Of a DNA stretch of 13,115 bases, positions 8,444-13,115 are shown in pieces. The stretch's first letter is position 1. Every line of letters begins with the position of its first letter. Both the position numbers and the translations under genes were made by a program. Under the pieces are notes generated by a model, which saw only the letters and a list, made by a program, of their open reading frames with translations, had not been told where the DNA came from and did no database searches. This DNA is from Methanobacterium sp. (GTDB lineage: Archaea; Methanobacteriota; Methanobacteria; Methanobacteriales; Methanobacteriaceae), in contig PMGM01000038.1 in assembly GCA_003158115.1 (NCBI GenBank), positions 1 to 13,115 on the forward strand, in the 5' to 3' direction.

Positions 8444-9833
8444 GATATTAATTGTGGAAGATGTGGAACTTGATGCAGAACTTACAGAATACGAATTAAA
8501 ACGTGCTAATATAGGTTATGTCTCAAAAAGGGTCGAAGAAAAACAGGATTTTAAGAGGGAACTTAAAGAATTTAAACCAGACCTGATACTTGCAGATCAT
8601 TCACTCCCACATTTTGATGGTGTTTCTGCCCTTGAAATATGTAGGATTATGGCTCCAGATATACCTTTCATATTTGTAAGCGGTAAAATAGGGGAAGACT
8701 TTGCAGTTGAAATGCTCAAAAAGGGAGCAACAGATTATGTGCTGAAAAGTAATCTTCCAAAATTAGGTCATGCTGTTAAAAGAGCATTAAAAGAATACAA
8801 TGAACAATTAGAACTTAAAAAAGCCCAAAATGCTCTTATGGAAAGTGAAAATAAATATAGAACTCTTTTTGAAAAAAATAAAAATCCTATCATAGTTTTT
8901 GATGAAAATGGAAATTTTAAGGATTCAAATGACGCAACACTCGAATTCATGGAAATTAAAAAGACTGAATTATTAACAAAAAATTTATCTGACTTTATTT
9001 TCAACCATAAAGATGTTAAAACCATTGAAGACGAAGAATTCTGGTTTAAGGGTAACATTTTAGAGGTTAAATTTAATATCAATGGAAAATGTAAGATTTT
9101 AGAACTTACGATCACACCAATTAAATTAGATCATAAAAACATTATATTCGGTGTGGGTAATGATATAACTGAACGTAAAAAGGCTGAAGAAGGAATTTTA
9201 CGCTCATTAAAAGAAAAAGAGCTTTTATTAAGGGAAATTCATCATAGGGTGAAGAATAATTTACAGATTATCTCAACACTCTTAACACTTCAATCATCAC
9301 AATCTAAGAAAAATAATATCAATGATCTGTACCGGGAAAGCCAGAATCGTATACAATCCATTGCATTGATACATGAAAATTTATATCATTCAGATGATCT
9401 GGCCCATATTAATTTTAAAGCCTATGTAAAGGGTCTTATAACCGATCTTTTCGATTCATACGGTGTGAATCCAAAGAAAATAAGGATGAATCTAAATATT
9501 GAAGATATTACTCTGGGTATTGAAACTGCTATTCCATGTGGTTTGATAATAAATGAACTGGTTTCAAACTCTTTGAAACATGGATTCCGCTATATGGAAA
9601 CAGGAATGGTGAGTGTAGATATTAAAAAAATTAGTAAAACTGAATTCAAGTTAAAGGTTATTGATACTGGCTCCCCATTTCCAGACGATACAAATGTATT
9701 TTCCAATGATTCACTCGGATTAGAGCTTATAAGAAATCTTGTGGAACAACTAGATGCTAATTTATCTTTTAAAAAAGATATTAAAGAGTTTATAATAATT
9801 TTTAAGGAATTGGAATATAAGGAGAGAATTTAA
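8430..9833 (+). CDS. Hybrid receiver-PAS-histidine kinase (HisKA_2 type)
   Basis: 467 residues, apparently soluble. In order: a receiver at about 4-120 (D11, acceptor Asp56 in LILADHSLP, Ser84, Lys106); a PAS domain at about 137-250, ending in the usual [10 protein letters not shown] linker; a HisKA_2 dimerisation domain with [15 protein letters not shown] at about 267-281 (probable phospho-His272); and an ATPase domain with N-box residues N375/N380 and a G2-like SLGLELI at 428-434. The G1 box reads DTGSP at 412-416 rather than DxGxG, so nucleotide binding may be altered. The N-terminal receiver means the kinase is probably gated by phosphate from upstream, placing it mid-relay. Its ATG lies inside the preceding gene, with GAGGT (8419-8423) as ribosome-binding site, which implies translational coupling. 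The PAS ligand cannot be told from sequence. Confidence 0.9.
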   Translation: MEQIKILIVEDVELDAELTEYELKRANIGYVSKRVEEKQDFKRELKEFKPDLILADHSLPHFDGVSALEICRIMAPDIPFIFVSGKIGEDFAVEMLKKGATDYVLKSNLPKLGHAVKRALKEYNEQLELKKAQNALMESENKYRTLFEKNKNPIIVFDENGNFKDSNDATLEFMEIKKTELLTKNLSDFIFNHKDVKTIEDEEFWFKGNILEVKFNINGKCKILELTITPIKLDHKNIIFGVGNDITERKKAEEGILRSLKEKELLLREIHHRVKNNLQIISTLLTLQSSQSKKNNINDLYRESQNRIQSIALIHENLYHSDDLAHINFKAYVKGLITDLFDSYGVNPKKIRMNLNIEDITLGIETAIPCGLIINELVSNSLKHGFRYMETGMVSVDIKKISKTEFKLKVIDTGSPFPDDTNVFSNDSLGLELIRNLVEQLDANLSFKKDIKEFIIIFKELEYKERI

Positions 9834-10685
9834 ATGGCTAATGAACGTATAATGATTGTGGAAGATGAAAGCATAGTTGCCATGGGAATAAAACATAAAC
9901 TCGAAGATTTAGGATACAAGATCGTTGGCATAGAAGCAACTGGTGAAGGTGCTGTTGACACAGCTTTAAAAGCTGAACCCGATCTAATCCTAATGGACAT
10001 TGTACTTAAAGGAGATATGGACGGTATTGAAGCTGCGCAGATGATACATGTCCATCTTGACACACCAATCATATATATCACAGCATATTCTGATGAGGAA
10101 GTATTGAGACGTGCCAGAATAACCGAACCGTATGGATATATATTAAAACCATTTAAAAAGAGTGAAGTTAATGCCAATATCCAAATGGCGATATATAAAC
10201 ATGCCTGTGACAAGAAGCAAAGTGAAATTATCAAGAAAAGAATTTTAGCAGACTTTTATGATTTTATATTAACAGCAATGCCAACAAGCAGCACCGGAAC
10301 AAATATTGAAATGAAACAATTGTTATTAAAGATTTTTTCTGAACGTTTAAACGAAGATATGTATCCCAAATTTGTTGAAGAACTACGTCCAGAAGAAATA
10401 GAAGATAATGAAACCTTATTCATTGAATATTTAAATTGGATAACAGATATATTCAAAGATTTTGGAATTAAAACCATCTTAAAACCTGAAGAGGATAAAA
10501 TTTGTCTAGAATTTTTAAACTGCCCATGGTTAGATGATGCCAAAAATAAACCTATCTTTTGCCTTAACTGTCAAGCCATGATGAATCATAGCTACAACTG
10601 GACAGGTCTTTCAGGTGGTATGGAAAAGAAATCAAGCATTACCGAAGGACAACCCTCATGTAAATTTTACTTTAAAAGATCTTGA
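9834..10685 (+). CDS. Response regulator with a Cys-containing C-terminal domain (MetOD1-like, methanogen output domain)
   Basis: 283 residues. Receiver at about 4-122: acidic pair E10/D11, acceptor Asp55 in LILMDIVLKG, Thr83, and Lys105 in ILKPF. The C-terminal half (about 130-283) has no helix-turn-helix, enzyme or kinase motif that I can see. It carries four cysteines at the end: C230 (in NCPW), C243 and C246 (CLNC), and C276 (PSCKF). From memory this resembles the domain called methanogen output domain 1, seen behind receivers in Methanobacteriales; I could not check that. Four Cys in this pattern could bind a metal or Fe-S cluster, or act as a redox switch, but that is inference. The ATG directly follows the TAA of the hybrid kinase gene, with AAGGAGAG upstream. 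It is the last gene of the operon and its likely output. Confidence 0.85.
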   Translation: MANERIMIVEDESIVAMGIKHKLEDLGYKIVGIEATGEGAVDTALKAEPDLILMDIVLKGDMDGIEAAQMIHVHLDTPIIYITAYSDEEVLRRARITEPYGYILKPFKKSEVNANIQMAIYKHACDKKQSEIIKKRILADFYDFILTAMPTSSTGTNIEMKQLLLKIFSERLNEDMYPKFVEELRPEEIEDNETLFIEYLNWITDIFKDFGIKTILKPEEDKICLEFLNCPWLDDAKNKPIFCLNCQAMMNHSYNWTGLSGGMEKKSSITEGQPSCKFYFKRS

Positions 10686-10791
10686 ACCCGAAATACTGGG
10701 ATATTCTATAAAAATAATATTCCATTATCTATTTATTAATAATACAAAAAGTAAATTTGCCAATAAAACATATATTATATACAGGTGATTC
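10686..10791 (+). promoter_or_regulatory. Intergenic region with candidate promoters for the DUF362 gene
   Basis: Three TATA-like stretches are seen: CTATAAAAATA near 10706-10716, ATTTATTAATA near 10731-10741, and CATATATTATATA at 10769-10781. The last is too close to the start unless the transcript is nearly leaderless, which would remove the ribosome-binding site. One of the first two is therefore more likely. A separate promoter would make this gene independent of the two-component operon, although read-through is possible because no T-rich terminator is obvious after 10685. Confidence 0.3.
10783..10789 (+). promoter_or_regulatory. Ribosome-binding site that decides the DUF362 start
   Basis: AGGTGAT is a full-length match to the archaeal anti-Shine-Dalgarno. 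It leaves only 2 nt before the ATG at 10792 but 5 nt before the ATG at 10795, so the second of the tandem ATGs is the better start. Confidence 0.6.
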
Positions 10792-10794
10792 ATG

Positions 10795-11712
10795 ATGGCA
10801 AATGATAGTGGAACAGTTTATTTGATTAAAACTGATAATAGGGAAGAAGGTATAGCAGATCTCTTAAAAAATTATGATATGTCTGATTTTAATGCCAAAA
10901 ATGTTGCTTTAAAGGCCAACTACAACAGTGCAGATCCATTTCCTGCATCATCACATCCTAAAACAGTTCAGACACTGGTAAGATCTATAAAAGAACATGA
11001 CCCATCTAATATCATTCTTGCAGAAAGAAGTGGGATGGGAATCACACGAGATGTTCTAGAAACCATGGGTATAATATATTTAGGTGAAAAGGAAGGATTT
11101 GAAGTAAGGGTTCTGGATGAAGAGGATATTGATGGCTGGCTTAAGGTTGACAGGAAAGGTACACATTGGGTTAAAGGTTTTTATATTTCAAAGATATTTA
11201 CAGATGCTGATAAGGTAGTTCAAACATGTTGTCTTAAATCTCATAGATTTGGTGGTCATTTCACATTATCACTCAAAAATTCTGTTGGTTTAGTTGCTAA
11301 GACAGTTCCAGGTGGGGCCTATAACTACATGGCTGAACTTCATATATCACCATACCAGAGAAGTATGATTGCTGAAATAAACAGTAATTACGATGTTGAT
11401 TTGATATTAATGGATGGTATGAAAGCTTTTGTTGACAAAGGACCTGATCAGGGACATCTTGTAGAACCTAATTTGCTATTAATGTCCAAGGATCGAATTG
11501 CAATAGATGCTGTGGGTGTTTCTATTCTAAGACATTATGGTACAACACGGGATATTTCTAAGGGTAAAATATTCGATCTTGACCAGATTAAAAGGGCATC
11601 TGATCTAGGTGTGGGTGTTACGAGTTCAGATAAAATAAATATTGTTGGATTGAACGCTGAGAGCGAAGCAGTGGCTGGTGAGTTGGATCAAATATTACAT
11701 GCCGATGAATAG
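10795..11712 (+). CDS. DUF362 domain protein, function unknown
   Basis: 305 residues from the second of two tandem ATGs (the first, at 10792, would add one Met). Apparently cytoplasmic: no signal peptide or membrane segment. The DUF362 pattern runs through most of the protein: an early V-A-L-K-x-N segment, a HPKTVQTLVRSI helix, an I-I-L-A-E-R-S-G strand and turn, a TCCLKSHRFGGHFTLSLKN block (in many family members a K-T-H then S-L-K-N motif), a L-M-D-G segment, and a late block resembling the D-x-V-G segment (AIDAVGVSILRHYG). The ferredoxin-like 4Fe-4S domain fused to some members is absent. The adjacent Cys pair in the TCCLKSH block is notable as a possible metal or redox site. The family is common in methanogens and clostridia without an agreed biochemical role, and I give none. 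It converges on the MFS gene. Confidence 0.85.
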   Translation: MANDSGTVYLIKTDNREEGIADLLKNYDMSDFNAKNVALKANYNSADPFPASSHPKTVQTLVRSIKEHDPSNIILAERSGMGITRDVLETMGIIYLGEKEGFEVRVLDEEDIDGWLKVDRKGTHWVKGFYISKIFTDADKVVQTCCLKSHRFGGHFTLSLKNSVGLVAKTVPGGAYNYMAELHISPYQRSMIAEINSNYDVDLILMDGMKAFVDKGPDQGHLVEPNLLLMSKDRIAIDAVGVSILRHYGTTRDISKGKIFDLDQIKRASDLGVGVTSSDKINIVGLNAESEAVAGELDQILHADE

Positions 11713-11730
11713 TGAAGGAATATTCTTTAG

Positions 11731-11768
11731 ATTGTTCAGACAATTAGACTTCTTTTATTCTATTTTTT
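11731..11768 (+). terminator. Hairpin plus T-rich terminator between convergent genes
   Basis: ATTGT (11731-11735), TCAG loop, ACAAT (11740-11744), then a T-rich stretch at 11749-11768 that runs into the 3' end of the MFS gene. It would end DUF362 transcription. On the minus strand the same region is A-rich and would not serve the MFS gene. Confidence 0.45.
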
Positions 11769-13115
11769 CCAATTTAATATTGAAACAATCAACCCCACAC
11801 CACTAACTGATGCAAAAACTATGAATGCTATTTTTAAACTGATTAGAAATGTTTGGAAGTTTGATGTGATAATTTGTACGTTTCCAAGAAATATTGAGAA
11901 TATAAATAACATTATTCCAAGACTCATTGTTTGGCCTGTGTATATCATGGTTGAAAGTGTAGCAGATCCCATTCCATAATCCCTTCCCTCAATACTTTCA
12001 ATAAATCTGTTCGTTGTTGGTGATGCAAATAATCCTAACCCAATACCAACCAATATCAAACCAGTAACAGGAATTAGAAGACTTGTATAATAGTTTAATT
12101 GGGATAATATTAGCAATCCAATGGTTGTAATAACCATCCCCGCCACTGCAAATATTCTTTTATCAATTCTGTCCGATAGTCTGCCCACAGGTGTGGATAA
12201 TAAAGCCACCATTAAAGGTTGTACTGATATTATCAGTGCAGTAATTTGAGGATCTAAATGAAGTATATCTTGGAAGTACAGACTTAGAAGTGCCCACATA
12301 GCTGTGGTTGCAATGTTCATTAAAAGTAATGACAAAGCAGATAATGAGGATATTCTGCTTTTAAAAATGCTCAAACGTAAAATAGGAGTAACAGATTTTT
12401 TTTCGTTTATTATGAACAATGCAAACCCTAATACTCCTGCGAGTAATATTATTCTTCCAATATTATTTTGGAAAGTTGAAAATCCGTATAGAACCGCAAC
12501 TATTGATAAGGCATATATTAATGAACCTTTTAATTCAAATTTTTCCCCTTCAGAACCTTTCCATTCCCCAGGTAGTTTTAGTTTTATGAGAAAAATTAAT
12601 AATAGTCCAAATGGTATGTTGAAAAGGAAAATACTTCTCCAACCAAAGTTTTGAGCAAGAAATCCTCCTAAAATTGGACCTAAAAAGAGTCCTATATATA
12701 CAGCAGTAACATATATTCCAAGTGCTTCACCCCTCTGATGAGATGGATAAACACTGCTTAGAAGTGCAACTCCAGTTGCAAATATCATTGAACAGCCAAA
12801 TCCCTGCATGAAACTGAAAATAATTAAAGAACTTCCTGAATTAGAAATACCAGCTAAAAATGATGAAATTGTATATACAATAATACCATAGGTAAAAATC
12901 TTTTTACGACCAAATATATCACCTAAACGACCAAATGGTAGTATGAATGCGGCATTAGCTAAAACAAATACTGTTGGTATCCAACTGAGCAGAATTATAT
13001 TCACTGCCAGATCTTTTTGGATAATTGGAAGTGCAATATTAAGGGATGATCCCATAAATGGTATTAAAAATGAACCGAGTGCAACAACCAATAGTGCAGT
13101 ATTTTTAACCTTTTT
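11760..13115 (-). CDS. MFS multidrug-type transporter, DHA2 (14-helix) family, 5' end outside the window
   Basis: Inner-membrane secondary transporter, probably proton-driven export. About 14 hydrophobic helices can be counted. Family marks, read from the plus-strand edge at 13115: a first helix ending GSSLNIALPII (DHA2 motif D1 position), motif A GRLGDIFGRKK between helices 2 and 3, and the motif C region GLFLGPILGGFLAQNFGWRS through helix 5. The DHA2-typical NIPFG loop follows. Several Met- and Ser-rich helices lie in the C-terminal half. The frame stays open to base 13115 (KKVKNTALL precedes a possible TTG at 13091), so the true start almost certainly lies outside; an internal TTG start would clip helix 1. 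Substrate cannot be predicted. It stops with TAG at 11762-11760, 47 nt from the convergent DUF362 gene. No regulator gene is visible beside it here. Confidence 0.92.
   Translation of the reverse strand, partial: KKVKNTALLVVALGSFLIPFMGSSLNIALPIIQKDLAVNIILLSWIPTVFVLANAAFILPFGRLGDIFGRKKIFTYGIIVYTISSFLAGISNSGSSLIIFSFMQGFGCSMIFATGVALLSSVYPSHQRGEALGIYVTAVYIGLFLGPILGGFLAQNFGWRSIFLFNIPFGLLLIFLIKLKLPGEWKGSEGEKFELKGSLIYALSIVAVLYGFSTFQNNIGRIILLAGVLGFALFIINEKKSVTPILRLSIFKSRISSLSALSLLLMNIATTAMWALLSLYFQDILHLDPQITALIISVQPLMVALLSTPVGRLSDRIDKRIFAVAGMVITTIGLLILSQLNYYTSLLIPVTGLILVGIGLGLFASPTTNRFIESIEGRDYGMGSATLSTMIYTGQTMSLGIMLFIFSIFLGNVQIITSNFQTFLISLKIAFIVFASVSGVGLIVSILNWKK

Noticed and set aside
9830..10234. 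134-codon minus-strand open frame across the last response regulator gene
   Set aside because: Antisense to a receiver domain with all catalytic residues present; no independent support.
10687..10700. CCC/GGG mini-stem after the last response regulator as a terminator
   Set aside because: The stem is only three base pairs and no T-run follows.
12304..12654. 116-codon plus-strand open frame inside the MFS gene
   Set aside because: Antisense to well-conserved transporter helices, with no motif and no good ribosome-binding site.
13089..13091. TTG as the start of the MFS gene
   Set aside because: The same frame is open to the window edge with KKVKNTALL upstream. Starting here would cut into the first membrane helix, so the gene is better called partial.

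Overview
The window looks like a low-GC methanogenic archaeon, most likely Methanobacteriales and near Methanobacterium. The reasons are the AT-rich intergenic DNA, Shine-Dalgarno sites of the GGTGAT type, T-rich runs after genes, a DUF362 protein without a ferredoxin domain, and a response regulator whose Cys-rich C-terminal domain resembles the output domain I associate with methanogen regulators. Genus placement is inference.

Left part (1-6739): a nucleotide excision repair locus. uvrC starts with TTG at 876 on the minus strand and leaves the window at base 1. About 1 kb away and diverging from it are uvrB and uvrA, which overlap by one base and are presumably co-transcribed. UvrA and UvrB find and verify bulky DNA damage, and UvrC makes the dual incision. 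The ~1 kb gap is very AT-rich. It holds inverted repeats next to uvrC and what looks like the frameshifted relic of a small minus-strand gene (1012-1267) that still has its ribosome-binding site.

Middle part (7059-10685): a tight four-gene two-component operon. In order these are a short membrane-anchored histidine kinase of the phytochrome-kinase type with no sensor domain, a single-domain Rcp1-like receiver, a receiver-PAS-HisKA_2 kinase hybrid, and a receiver fused to a domain with four cysteines. Gaps are 38 nt, a 14-nt overlap, and 0 nt. No product has a recognisable DNA-binding domain. The set reads as a phosphorelay ending in a protein-protein, metal- or redox-linked output. This is the most unusual part of the window.

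Right part (10795-13115): a DUF362 protein of unknown function on the plus strand, converging on a 14-helix MFS transporter of the DHA2 type on the minus strand. The transporter's start lies beyond the right edge. A small hairpin followed by a T-rich stretch lies between their stop codons.

I found no RNA genes, CRISPR arrays, insertion sequences or origins. I did not find a clearly new defence or mobile system. The best candidates for novelty are the sensorless kinase / DNA-binding-free relay with its Cys output domain, and the decayed small gene.
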